Shown in pieces: positions 1-8,857 of a stretch of DNA of 64,000 nucleotides. The translations under genes were made by a program, and so were the position numbers. Where the stretch lies: assembly GCA_946623755.1 (NCBI GenBank), contig CAMORK010000002.1:49748-113747 (forward strand), given 5' to 3'. This stretch comes from an uncultured Butyrivibrio sp. GTDB lineage: Bacteria; Bacillota; Clostridia; Lachnospirales; Lachnospiraceae. Under the pieces are notes generated by a model. That model had not been told where the DNA came from. It saw nothing but the letters and a program-made list of their open reading frames with translations, and searched no databases. Position 1 is the stretch's first letter; every line of letters starts with the position of its first letter.

Positions 1-1865
1 CCCATAAGTTCAAGAAGCGAAACCACAATATTTATACCAAGGCCCGATCCCTCAATAGTCCTGTTCTTTTTGGCATCTATTCTCTCAAAAGCAGACATGA
101 GTTTATCCATGTCTTCTTCCCTGATACCTATTCCGGTATCACGGACACTTATCTTTAGCATGATATCCTGAACATCATCATATTCAGGATTCTCAGGTTC
201 TACTTCCTCATAGTCAACATCAAGCACAACAGATCCGACCTCTGTATACTTGACAGCATTGGTAACAATGTTCAGTATACACTGCTTTATCCTGATCTCA
301 TCGCCAAAAAGAATATGCGGGATTTTCTCGTTAACATTGATGGAAAGATCAAGATTCTTTTCCCTTGCTCTTACATCAGACATATTAAAGAGGTCGTTGA
401 GCAGCGATCCGAGCTCGTATTCCACCGGAATGATCTCCATCTTGCCGGCTTCTATTTTGGAGAAGTCAAGGATATCGTTGATCAGTGCCAGAAGAGTCTT
501 ACCTGATCCCTGAATATCTCTGGCATACCCCAGTATTGTATCATCTGTAGACTCCCTGAGGATCATTTCATCAAAGCCCAGAACAGCATTGATAGGAGTT
601 CTGATCTCATGCGAAATGGCAGACAGGAATCTGGATTTGGCTTCGTTGGCTGATTTGGCTATCTGGAGCTGATCTTCAATGTTCTGTCTGGCCTTAACCA
701 GTTCAATGTACTCCACAAGCCTGTACACAGTGAGGTCAACAGCATGATACAGCCCTTCAATTTCATCTTTGGTCCTGATGTCAAGGTTGTGAACCTCATC
801 AACTGCCGCATTCAGATTATTGTCATTGGAATTGTAAATACTTGACACAGCTTTGGACAACACCCTGATCGGCCTTGCAATTCTCCACTGGGCATATCTG
901 TTTACGAAAACAGCCATTGGAATGACAATGACAGAAATCAGCATGGCCAGCTGAATGCTGAATTTATAATCTATCCGTCTCTGTCCTGATACCTGTTCAT
1001 TAAAATATGTTGTTTCATCCTGGAACACGCCTTCCATCTCACGGCTGACGATCAGTTCCATCCTGTCTGCGCTTCCAACATCCCTCAGTGAATTCTCCCT
1101 CACCGACTGTTCCAGGTTAGAATCGTTTTTTACAATCGGCAAAATGGTATTGGAAGCAAGCTCTGCTGATATTCCGATTACCAGAGCTTCAAAAATAATG
1201 ATATTCATAATGATAAGGCTGATCCTGGAAGTTGATTCCACAGTATATCTCTCATCTTCGGAGAGCTTGGAAGGATCCACATAGTATTTGCCGTTACCAA
1301 ATAAAAGTTTAATCTTATCAGGAAGTTTTTTGAATATTAAATAGACAATAAAGCTGCTTAAAAGACATCCCGGCAGCTCATTTAAAAAAAAGAGCAACTG
1401 CTGCTCCGGTGAAATAGCAGCAATTCCTTCATCACTAAGCAGTATAAGAATGATACCCCAAAAGTTACCGACCAGTATCTGCAGGAAAACAGATGCCAGA
1501 AAGGTTTTATGCTTTTTGGCATAGAACCCTCTTCTGGCAAACAAATCCACGACGCACACCACAAGAAGGTACACAAATGTCATATATGAAAAAGAGCTGC
1601 TGACATAAGACCTGTGAAGAAACACCAGAAGGACGCATGTCATCCCCGGAATGTTACCGCCGAGAGCGGTAACAATTACCAGGGGAATATATCTGACTGC
1701 ATATAAAAGTCCGGCAGTAAAATAGCCTGATCTTTCAACATAGAGTACGTTTTCGTTGTACAGTATGATAAAAGCTGCAGTAAGCAGCACCATCAGAGCT
1801 GTTATGATTCTCTTTATGATCTGTTTCGGATTTCGGGGTCGTTTGAACATTCCGGCTATTTCCAT
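1..1865 (-). CDS. Membrane sensor histidine kinase (C-terminus cut by window edge)
   Basis: This is a sensor kinase whose last part lies beyond position 1. The ATG at 1865 follows a GAGGGTG ribosome site and sits 17 bp after the hydrogenase stop, so the two are probably co-transcribed. The N-terminal ~180 residues hold about six hydrophobic segments. An extracytoplasmic stretch, another membrane segment and a HAMP-like linker follow. The HisKA H-box reads SAISHEIRTPIN, with the phospho-acceptor His at about residue 419 (codon 609-611). The HATPase domain shows the N box, DTGIGI, and the G2 box SGLGINIV close to the edge. The SHEIRTP form is typical of hybrid kinases, so a receiver domain may follow outside the window; this cannot be seen. 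The signal sensed is unknown. Adjacency to a hydrogenase suggests a redox- or H2-related input, which is inference only. Confidence 0.93.
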   Translation of the reverse strand, partial: MEIAGMFKRPRNPKQIIKRIITALMVLLTAAFIILYNENVLYVERSGYFTAGLLYAVRYIPLVIVTALGGNIPGMTCVLLVFLHRSYVSSSFSYMTFVYLLVVCVVDLFARRGFYAKKHKTFLASVFLQILVGNFWGIILILLSDEGIAAISPEQQLLFFLNELPGCLLSSFIVYLIFKKLPDKIKLLFGNGKYYVDPSKLSEDERYTVESTSRISLIIMNIIIFEALVIGISAELASNTILPIVKNDSNLEQSVRENSLRDVGSADRMELIVSREMEGVFQDETTYFNEQVSGQRRIDYKFSIQLAMLISVIVIPMAVFVNRYAQWRIARPIRVLSKAVSSIYNSNDNNLNAAVDEVHNLDIRTKDEIEGLYHAVDLTVYRLVEYIELVKARQNIEDQLQIAKSANEAKSRFLSAISHEIRTPINAVLGFDEMILRESTDDTILGYARDIQGSGKTLLALINDILDFSKIEAGKMEIIPVEYELGSLLNDLFNMSDVRAREKNLDLSINVNEKIPHILFGDEIRIKQCILNIVTNAVKYTEVGSVVLDVDYEEVEPENPEYDDVQDIMLKISVRDTGIGIREEDMDKLMSAFERIDAKKNRTIEGSGLGINIVVSLLELM

Positions 1866-1882
1866 ATATGGCACCCTCAGTA

Positions 1883-3355
1883 TTACATATGACCGTCTCT
1901 ATGCATCGAAAACTTATCCATAGGATAATTCTTGAGATTTTCCAAAACTTTTCTGTCATCCGCTTTTGCAAGAAGAGCTTCTCTCGGCTTATTGATATCG
2001 CTGATATTCTTGTGCCTTGAAGGTCCTCCTACACAGCCTCCGGGACAAACCATACCTTCGATGAAGTCCTCTGGAAGCTTGCCAACCTTAAGAAGCGTGA
2101 GAGCTTTTTTACACTCTGCTCCGCCGGCTGCTCTGTGGAGCTTGATACCCTCGGTATCTTCTCCTCTCTCATGCATACATTCGATAACAGCATTTGCAAC
2201 TCCGCCACTGGCTGCGAATCTCTTTCCCCAGATTGAAGACTCCTGATAATCCTCAGGAACAGGCTCAAATTTGGCATCCCTGGATCTCATAAGAGCCCGG
2301 AGTTCTCCATAGGTTACAACATAATCCGCATTGTCCGGAACTGATTTATCCTGAGCCTCAGATTTCTTGGCGATACATGGTCCGATAAATACCGTCACAC
2401 ATCCGGGTCTTGTTGCCTTCAGATATCTGGAAATAGCACACATCGGAGAAACAGTGGATGACATGTTCTCCTTGTACTGCTCAGGGAAATGCTTCTTTAA
2501 CATATTGATGAATGCAGGACAGCATGAAGTTGTCATCTTTCTGCCTTCTTTGTATGCCTCAGACCACTCTGCAGACTCATAGGCAGCTGTCATGTCACCG
2601 CCAAGTCCTACTTCTACCATATCTGCAAAACCAATCTTTTTAAGCCCTTCCCTGATGGAACCCATGGTGATCTCCTCACCGAACTGTCCCTCAGTCGCAG
2701 GTGCACACATTGCGATAACTTCTTTACCAGCCTTGATCTCTTTAATGATATCTACCAGGAAGGTCTTGCTTCCGATAGCTGCGAAAGGACAGCTGTGGAT
2801 ACAATGGCCGCACTGTATGCACTTATCCTCGTCAATCTTGCAATATCCGTACTCATCGTAGGTAATTGCGCCTACAGGGCAAGCCTTCTTGCAAGGTCTC
2901 TCAAGGTGAACGATAGCGTTATAAGGACACGCATTGGCACACATTCCGCACTCCTTGCACTTGGCAGGATCGATGTGCATATGTGTATCACCCGGTGTGA
3001 TAGCTCCGAATTTACAGGAACTAAGACATGCCTTACCCATACAGAATCTGCAGTTATCTGTTACCGAATATGCGGCAATAGGACACTCGTCACAGGCCGG
3101 ATCGATAACCTGAACAATATTCTCGGATTCAGGATTGTAGCTGGGAGCCTTGGCATTTGCCAGATTGATCCTCTGCCTTACGATCTCCCTCTCCTTATAT
3201 ACGCAGCAACGATACTCGGGCTTGGGTCCCGGTATCATCTTGAGCACAAGCTGCTCAATGTGCTCCTGGTCATTTTCACCATTCCACTCCAGTCTGCACA
3301 CTTCCTCCATGATCTTGTGCTTGAAGCTGTTCATACTCGCATCATTTGTTACCAT
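1883..3355 (-). CDS. Monomeric [FeFe] hydrogenase, group B-like, with N-terminal ferredoxin domains
   Basis: Predicted cytoplasmic [FeFe] hydrogenase of 490 residues. Several Cys motifs around residues 90-195 (CxxCxxC types such as CKECGMCANAC and CIQCGHCIHSC) should hold 4Fe-4S clusters. The H-cluster motifs are TTSCCPAF (L1, including the proton-relay Cys), IGPCIAKKSE (L2) and VCPGGCVGGP (L3). TSCCP followed by Ala-Phe instead of Gly/Met-Trp, and an L3 without GGGQP, differ from classical group A enzymes. They fit the group B type known from clostridia; that group call is by memory of the motifs. The ATG has GGAG about 7 bp upstream. No hydEFG maturation genes are in the window. It lies between an SsuABC-type transporter and a histidine kinase on the same strand. 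A role as a secondary or regulatory hydrogenase is possible. Confidence 0.9.
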   Translation of the reverse strand: MVTNDASMNSFKHKIMEEVCRLEWNGENDQEHIEQLVLKMIPGPKPEYRCCVYKEREIVRQRINLANAKAPSYNPESENIVQVIDPACDECPIAAYSVTDNCRFCMGKACLSSCKFGAITPGDTHMHIDPAKCKECGMCANACPYNAIVHLERPCKKACPVGAITYDEYGYCKIDEDKCIQCGHCIHSCPFAAIGSKTFLVDIIKEIKAGKEVIAMCAPATEGQFGEEITMGSIREGLKKIGFADMVEVGLGGDMTAAYESAEWSEAYKEGRKMTTSCCPAFINMLKKHFPEQYKENMSSTVSPMCAISRYLKATRPGCVTVFIGPCIAKKSEAQDKSVPDNADYVVTYGELRALMRSRDAKFEPVPEDYQESSIWGKRFAASGGVANAVIECMHERGEDTEGIKLHRAAGGAECKKALTLLKVGKLPEDFIEGMVCPGGCVGGPSRHKNISDINKPREALLAKADDRKVLENLKNYPMDKFSMHRDGHM

Positions 3356-3371
3356 AAAAAATCTCCTTTTT

Positions 3372-3953
3372 TCATACCATCTGAATTACACGGCCAAAGC
3401 CAAGCCCTCTTGTGTCATGAGTCGTAAGGACCAGCGGTCCCGACCCCTGCTTGTGTCTTATGTATTCAATACACTTCTCCCTTGACTCATCGTCAAGTCC
3501 CGTGAAAGGTTCATCCATTATCAGAATATCACTGGGAATGGCACAGGCTCTGACGATTGCCACTCGTCTTCTCTGGCCTCCCGACAGCTCTTTTACCGGT
3601 TTATGAATTGCCTCCTCCGGAAGGAGCTTAAGCAGTTCCTCCGTTACCGTCTCCTTAAAGACCTTCCTGCTGACCATCGTCACATTTGTGACTGCATCAT
3701 ATTCCTCACAGAGCCTGTCTTCCTGAAAAACAGTTCCCGAATTGATAAATGGATATTTATAATCGCCAAGGAGCTTCACTGTCCCCGCATCCGGCTTCTC
3801 AAGTCCCAGTATAAGACGCAGGAGAGTTGTCTTGCCACAACCGGAAGGTCCTGTGATTATGTAGCTGTGCTCTGATTCTATATTTAAGCTGAAGTCCTCA
3901 AGTACGACCTTGCCATCGTATGACTTCTTCACATCTTTTACTTCAATTGTCAT
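3372..3953 (-). CDS. ABC transporter ATP-binding protein, SsuB/TauB type
   Basis: ATPase subunit of an importer for a small anion or amine-like solute. Walker A is GPSGCGKTT near residue 35, the signature is LSGGQRRR, Walker B is ILIMDEPFTGLD, and the H-loop is THD. At 193 residues it is shorter than the usual 240-260 of SsuB/TauB; the C-terminal extension is absent, but all catalytic motifs are present. Its ATG overlaps the permease stop (ATGA at 3950-3953), so the two are translationally coupled. The hydrogenase start is 16 bp downstream, so it may belong to the same transcript. The substrate cannot be read from this subunit. Confidence 0.92.
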   Translation of the reverse strand: MTIEVKDVKKSYDGKVVLEDFSLNIESEHSYIITGPSGCGKTTLLRLILGLEKPDAGTVKLLGDYKYPFINSGTVFQEDRLCEEYDAVTNVTMVSRKVFKETVTEELLKLLPEEAIHKPVKELSGGQRRRVAIVRACAIPSDILIMDEPFTGLDDESREKCIEYIRHKQGSGPLVLTTHDTRGLGFGRVIQMV

Positions 3954-4687
3954 TTTGTTTCCCCCGCTATCAGGGCAAGTATCTTTTCACAGATAAAAGA
4001 GATCAGGACTATAACTATAGTCCAGGCAAAAAGCTCGCCGGTCTCCAGATAAACCTTGGCAAGATACAGGCCGTTGCCCATTGTGTGAAGGGGCTGTCCG
4101 ATAACCTCTGCAGCTATTCCGCTCTTAAAGCTCATACCGATTGCCAGTTTAAAGGCGCTCTGGAAAAAGGGACGCAGCTGCGGCAAAAAGATATATCTGA
4201 TAACCCGGGTTCTCGGCATCCTGAAAACACCGGCCATCTCAAGGAGTTTGACATCTGTAGAAAGAAGTCCCTCAAGTGTGCTTAGATAGAGTATCGGAAA
4301 AACTACCATTGCACAGATTATCACGGATATATTCCTGCTTCCGAACCATATCAGCAAAAGTATTACAAAACTTGCTACAGGTACGGATTTCAAAGTTACA
4401 ACAAAGGGCTGTAAAAAATCTCTGATAAACTCTTTTGTGTACGCCAGATATGCGGCTCCTGTTCCAAGAACCGCTCCCACAAAGAATCCAAGTAGTATTC
4501 GCCATGTGCTCTCTGCTACTGACTCCCAGAAATCTGCTGTCCCAGAGAGGCTTATCAGCGCCCTGACAGTCTCTATCGGTCCTGCCAGAAGTATTTTATT
4601 ATGTATTATCAGGGCTACCATCTGCCAGATTGCAAGCCATAAAAGCACCGGAATACCCTTCTTTAAAACTTTTTTCAACAAGTCCAT
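3950..4687 (-). CDS. ABC transporter permease, SsuC/TauC type
   Basis: Inner-membrane permease of 245 residues with about six hydrophobic helices and a BPD_transp_1 layout. The EAA-like loop lies around EMAGVFRMPRTRVIRYIFLPQL in the middle of the protein. The residues FKSGIAAEVIGQP near the C-terminal third are typical of the nitrate/sulfonate/taurine permease family. It lies between the binding protein (8 bp gap) and the ATPase (4-bp overlap), giving a complete A-C-B importer operon. The substrate is unknown; the family takes up sulfonates, nitrate, thiamine precursors or bicarbonate. Confidence 0.92.
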   Translation of the reverse strand: MDLLKKVLKKGIPVLLWLAIWQMVALIIHNKILLAGPIETVRALISLSGTADFWESVAESTWRILLGFFVGAVLGTGAAYLAYTKEFIRDFLQPFVVTLKSVPVASFVILLLIWFGSRNISVIICAMVVFPILYLSTLEGLLSTDVKLLEMAGVFRMPRTRVIRYIFLPQLRPFFQSAFKLAIGMSFKSGIAAEVIGQPLHTMGNGLYLAKVYLETGELFAWTIVIVLISFICEKILALIAGETK

Positions 4688-4695
4688 CCCCCAGG

Positions 4696-5697
4696 TCAGG
4701 CTCCATAGTAAAACTCATCGCCGGGAACATTTCCTCCAACGGATTTGGGATCCTGCTCGAATAAAACCTTCAGATACCCTGCGAGAGTATCCTTCATCTC
4801 TTTTCCGGTAATACATGTTATGCTGCAGTTCGGAATAGCCTTCTTAGCCAGTGGCTCCTTGGCTATGATTCCCTGCTCCACTACAAGGGCTGCTGTGGTA
4901 TCCACATCTGAAAGTGCCTTATCAGCGCTATCCTTGTGATCTTTAAGGAATGAATCTACAAGGCTTTTATGCTCCTTGATGAAGGAATTGGCCGCCACCG
5001 TAACTCCTGTGACGATCTTGCAGTCAGTATTAACCTTGTTCCACTCGTCATTTAAGTCAAAGGCAATCTTCAGCGACTCATTCTGAGCAAGTGCTGCGGT
5101 CACAAAGGGCTGCGGAAGGATTGCAACTGCGTCGGGGTTTTCAGCAAATATAGAAACAATCTCAGTGGGCTCTGACTTGAACTCGAGGTTGCAGTCCGTT
5201 ACGCCATTTGCCTCAAGAAGGTATCTGATAGTATATTCAGGAACCGCTCCCTGCCCTGTTGCATATACCGTCTTGCCTGACAGATCGGATATACCTGTGA
5301 TCTGATCACCGGCTGATATGCAGTTTAAAACCCCAAGAGTGTTGATATCTATTACCGATACTCCGCCCTCTACTTTGGTGTTCATAACACATGCCACATT
5401 GGCCGGTACAGTGGCTATATCGACTTCTCCGGCCACCATTGCTGCCATGACATCGCTGCCTGCGGTGTACATCTCAAAACTATAATTTGAAGCCTCTCCT
5501 TTGTTTATCTTATCAACCAGGTTGACGAGTCCAATTGTGGTGGCACCCTTCATGCCTCCGATTCTAATTACTGTGTCATCCTTCTTTTCTACTGCCCCAC
5601 ACCCCATAAGTGCACTGGCAATTGTCCCGATAACCATAGCCAGAATAAGAATAAGTGCAACACTTGACAGTATCCTTTTTGATTTGTTCATTCTCAT
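4696..5697 (-). CDS. Substrate-binding lipoprotein, NMT1/SsuA-like
   Basis: Solute-binding protein of 333 residues for the adjoining importer. The N-terminus has a basic start, a hydrophobic core and a lipobox ending ALMGC (Cys about residue 33), so it should be anchored outside the membrane. The mature part begins with a strand of the type IRIGGMKGATTIG. It contains the AGEVDIATVPANVA region typical of NMT1/THI5/SsuA-like type II periplasmic-binding folds, and IVTGVTVAANSFIKEH in the second lobe. It starts 28 bp after the larB stop, with only a weak ribosome site. The ligand is not determinable here; aliphatic sulfonates or pyrimidine-like compounds are possibilities from the family. Confidence 0.88.
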   Translation of the reverse strand: MRMNKSKRILSSVALILILAMVIGTIASALMGCGAVEKKDDTVIRIGGMKGATTIGLVNLVDKINKGEASNYSFEMYTAGSDVMAAMVAGEVDIATVPANVACVMNTKVEGGVSVIDINTLGVLNCISAGDQITGISDLSGKTVYATGQGAVPEYTIRYLLEANGVTDCNLEFKSEPTEIVSIFAENPDAVAILPQPFVTAALAQNESLKIAFDLNDEWNKVNTDCKIVTGVTVAANSFIKEHKSLVDSFLKDHKDSADKALSDVDTTAALVVEQGIIAKEPLAKKAIPNCSITCITGKEMKDTLAGYLKVLFEQDPKSVGGNVPGDEFYYGA

Positions 5698-5725
5698 TTT
5701 GCGAAAAAATCCAGCCTTTCTGTAT

Positions 5726-6535
5726 TTATTTTTGGTTTATCATGCCTGCAAGATATCCGGCACCAAAACCATTATCTATATTTACCACGCTCACTCCGCT
5801 GGCGCAGGAATTAAGCATGGCTAAAAGAGCTGCAACACCTCCGAAAGAAGCTCCGTATCCGACACTTGTCGGCACAGCAATAACCGGCACTGACGCAAGT
5901 CCTCCTATAACACTCGGCAGAGCGCCTTCCATTCCGGCAATTGCTATGATCACATTAGCCGTCATTATCTCTTCCATAGGTTCCTGTGCAAGCAGTCTGT
6001 GTATGCCCGAAACACCCACATCATAGAGCCTTACGACCTTATTACCAAAAAACTCAGCAGTAAGAGCCGCTTCCTCTGCTATCGGAATATCACTTGTTCC
6101 GCCTGTAGCAACTACTATCTTGCCTTCACCCTCAAAAGGAGAAGCCTTTACATCATGAGGAACGGTGAACCCGGGTTTACCCTCATCTGTGTAGGCTATT
6201 CCGACTTTGCTGTGTCTGTCATATATGAAAAAGCCTGCTGCTTCCGATAAATTACACTCATAGTACTGTGCTGCTTCTTCTGACATTCTGGTTATAAGCA
6301 CCCTGTTCTGGCCATGACCAAGGAGAGCCTTTGATATTTCGAATATCTGCTCGGGAGTCTTGCCGGCACCGTATATTACCTCAGGTTTGCCCTGTCTGAT
6401 TCCTCTGTGAAAATCGGGTCTTGCAAACCCCATGTCTTCAAACGGCTCTTCCTTCAAACTCAGGACTGCCTCATCAATCGAAATTTCACCTGATTTTACA
6501 AGGTTTAAAAGTTCCTTGACACTTCTCTCATCCAT
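5726..6535 (-). CDS. larB: LarB: pyridinium-3,5-biscarboxylic acid mononucleotide synthase
   Basis: LarB carboxylates and hydrolyses nicotinic acid adenine dinucleotide, the first step to the nickel-pincer nucleotide cofactor of lactate racemase. The fold is PurE-like. Diagnostic stretches are GKPEVIYG, ATGGTSDIPIAEEA, YDVGVSGIHRL, IAGMEGALPSVIGGL, VPTSVGYGASFGG and VNIDNGFGAGY. An ATG at 6541 is only one base from its GGAG; the second ATG at 6535 has the proper 7-bp spacing and is used here, giving 269 residues. The partners LarC and LarE, and LarA, are not in the window. The flanking transporter and GH3 genes give no clear functional link. The alternative is a LarB-like carboxylase in another pathway. 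Confidence 0.93.
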   Translation of the reverse strand: MDERSVKELLNLVKSGEISIDEAVLSLKEEPFEDMGFARPDFHRGIRQGKPEVIYGAGKTPEQIFEISKALLGHGQNRVLITRMSEEAAQYYECNLSEAAGFFIYDRHSKVGIAYTDEGKPGFTVPHDVKASPFEGEGKIVVATGGTSDIPIAEEAALTAEFFGNKVVRLYDVGVSGIHRLLAQEPMEEIMTANVIIAIAGMEGALPSVIGGLASVPVIAVPTSVGYGASFGGVAALLAMLNSCASGVSVVNIDNGFGAGYLAGMINQK

Positions 6536-6570
6536 AGCCATTCTCCATATCAGCGCATAATAGCCTGATA

Positions 6571-8844
6571 TTATTCTACCACAGAATTTATCTGATCCAG
6601 CAATTTCTGAACATCGTCTACGCTCATCATTCCGAAGCTGGCCAGACTAAGAACAGGCATTTCCATTATCATCTTCTCAAACATTTTTTTGCCTGCTTCG
6701 CCAAGGGATTCATCGTTTCCGCCCTCAGCATCGTTTGCATCAAGCACCTTTTTAATGACAGGTCCGAGTATCTCTTTTCCCTTTCTGTTCTCGAGAATAT
6801 CCTCAATAGGAGTAAACGTGATAAAGTTTCCTGGAAGGTCAGTCGTTCCCTCAACATGAACCTGCACAGCATGTCTGATGTCAGCTGAGGAAGCACCGAT
6901 CATGATACTGTAGTCATCACTCGGTACATAGAAGTCATGAAGTCTCTCATCGTAGTAGGCAAAAGACCTCTTGTCTAAAGTAAAGGTTACAGTCGTACTC
7001 TCACCGGGATTCAGTTCGATCTTTTTAAAGCCCTTAAGTTCTTTATGCGGTCTTGAAACCCTGGGAGCATTCTCAGAAACATAGAGCTGGACTACTTCCT
7101 TGCCGGGATATCTTCCTACATTCCATACATCAATGCTGACATTCACCGTATCCTGATCTGTGATGCTATCCTTGTCTATACTTATATTGGAATACTCAAA
7201 CTCCGAATAGCTAAGGCCATGTCCGAAGGGGAACAGTACCTGCATTCTCTTCTTTTCATAATACCTGTAGCCTATGTAAACGCCCTCAGCATAGACAGGA
7301 TTACCGTGTTCTCCCGGGAAATTCAAAAAGCTTGGGTTGTCAGAAAGCTTGAGGGGATATGTCTCTGCAAGCTTACCCGAAGGATTTACCTCTCCCCATA
7401 AAAGTCTTACAGTGGCCTCTCCCACTGCATCTCCAGCCAGCATCATATCAAGCACCGCATCAACGTTGTCGATCCATGGCATTGCCACAGCACCTCCGTT
7501 GTGAAGCACCACAACAACCTTTTTACCGGTGTGAGAAAGGTCATCGATAAGCTTGTCCTGCTCTCTCGGGAGATTGATATCTTCTCTGTCAAAGCCTTCT
7601 GATTCGTAAGATGCGGGAAGTCCGGCAAATACAACTATCACATCTGCATCTTCTGCAGCCTGCATTGCCTCTTCTCTGAGAATGTAACTGTCTTTGCTGT
7701 TTGAAGTGTCATATCCTCTTACATAAGAAACACCTTTGTCTGCTGCCGCATCAAGAGCATTGGAAACACGGATACTGTTGATGTGCGAAGAGCCCGATCC
7801 CTGATATCTGGGATTTTTTGCAAACTCGCCCACAAAAAGGATTTTCTTATCCTTCTTAAGCGGAAGCACTTTGTTGTTTTTAAGAAGAACCGCACTGTTT
7901 TCTGCAAGTTCCCGGGCAAGTTCATAGTCAGCCCTGCTTGTATCCTCATTGGATGGCTCAGCATTCTTATCGGCATTGTCATCATTCCAGAAGAACACAT
8001 CGAGTATGCGTCCTGCCGCTTTATCAACCAATGCCTCATCCAGCTCTCCCGCTTCAACAGCAGCGATGATTGCCTTCTCGTGATCCTTTGGTCCGCCGGG
8101 CATAACAAGATCAAGTCCTGCCTCAACGCCCTTTGCAGGTCCTTTTCCTGCGCCCCAGTCAGTTACAACAAAGCCTTCAAATCCCCACTTGTCCCTCAGG
8201 ACATCGGTGAGCATGTATTTATTCTCTGAAAGATAGGTTCCGTTAAGCTGGTTATAAGCACACATGATGGACTTAGGTCCTGCCTCTTTAACCAGCATCT
8301 CGAATGCGGTCAGATATATCTCATGAAGTGTCCTCTCATCTACGATTGAATTGCCGGACATTCTCCTGTATTCCTGGTTATTGGTGGCAAAATGCTTGGG
8401 GCAGGCAGCAACGCCTTTTGACTGAACACCCTTAACAAAGGCAGAAGCCAGTTTTCCCGCAAGGTAAGGATCCTCAGAAAAATACTCAAAGTTTCTTCCG
8501 CATACAGGACTTCTCTTCATGTTAAGTCCGGGACCCAGAAGCATGCTTATATGCTCCCTGTTGCACTCATCGCCAAGGCTCTCTCCAAGCTTTTTCTCAA
8601 GCTTTACATCAAAGCTTGATGCAAGGGTATTGGCTGAAGGATAGCAGACAGTTTTGATACTCTCCTTTTTGCCGAGATGATCAGGGCTGCCCTCCTGCTT
8701 TCTGAGACCGTTAGGGCCGTCGCACATCATATATCCCTTGATGCCAAGCCTTTCTATAGCCTGTGTATGCCAAAAGTCACCTCCCGAAAGAAGAGATGCT
8801 TTTTCCTGTAATGTCATTTTTGATATAAGTTCCGCTGATTTCAC
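6571..8844 (-). CDS. GH3 family beta-glucosidase (cytoplasmic)
   Basis: Predicted exo-acting beta-glycosidase of 757 residues. The GH3 N-terminal domain carries the KHF, MCAYN and FVVTDWGA motifs; Asp229 in VTDW is the expected nucleophile. The C-terminal alpha/beta domain includes FAGLPASYESEGFDR and is followed by a fibronectin III-like domain (about residues 560-640, with GKEVVQLYVS and LKGFKK). About 100 further residues of helical, poorly conserved sequence form the end. There is no signal peptide, so it should act on imported oligosaccharides. The start is GTG with GGAGG 6 bp upstream. Substrate specificity (glucosyl, xylosyl or other beta-linkage) cannot be settled from the motifs. Confidence 0.95.
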   Translation of the reverse strand: MKSAELISKMTLQEKASLLSGGDFWHTQAIERLGIKGYMMCDGPNGLRKQEGSPDHLGKKESIKTVCYPSANTLASSFDVKLEKKLGESLGDECNREHISMLLGPGLNMKRSPVCGRNFEYFSEDPYLAGKLASAFVKGVQSKGVAACPKHFATNNQEYRRMSGNSIVDERTLHEIYLTAFEMLVKEAGPKSIMCAYNQLNGTYLSENKYMLTDVLRDKWGFEGFVVTDWGAGKGPAKGVEAGLDLVMPGGPKDHEKAIIAAVEAGELDEALVDKAAGRILDVFFWNDDNADKNAEPSNEDTSRADYELARELAENSAVLLKNNKVLPLKKDKKILFVGEFAKNPRYQGSGSSHINSIRVSNALDAAADKGVSYVRGYDTSNSKDSYILREEAMQAAEDADVIVVFAGLPASYESEGFDREDINLPREQDKLIDDLSHTGKKVVVVLHNGGAVAMPWIDNVDAVLDMMLAGDAVGEATVRLLWGEVNPSGKLAETYPLKLSDNPSFLNFPGEHGNPVYAEGVYIGYRYYEKKRMQVLFPFGHGLSYSEFEYSNISIDKDSITDQDTVNVSIDVWNVGRYPGKEVVQLYVSENAPRVSRPHKELKGFKKIELNPGESTTVTFTLDKRSFAYYDERLHDFYVPSDDYSIMIGASSADIRHAVQVHVEGTTDLPGNFITFTPIEDILENRKGKEILGPVIKKVLDANDAEGGNDESLGEAGKKMFEKMIMEMPVLSLASFGMMSVDDVQKLLDQINSVVE

Positions 8845-8857
8845 GCTGATCCTCCTT

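Noticed and set aside
2795-3427. A 210-codon plus-strand open frame opposite the hydrogenase
   Set aside because: The product mirrors the Cys-rich region of the hydrogenase on the other strand, has no ribosome site and overlaps two well-supported genes.
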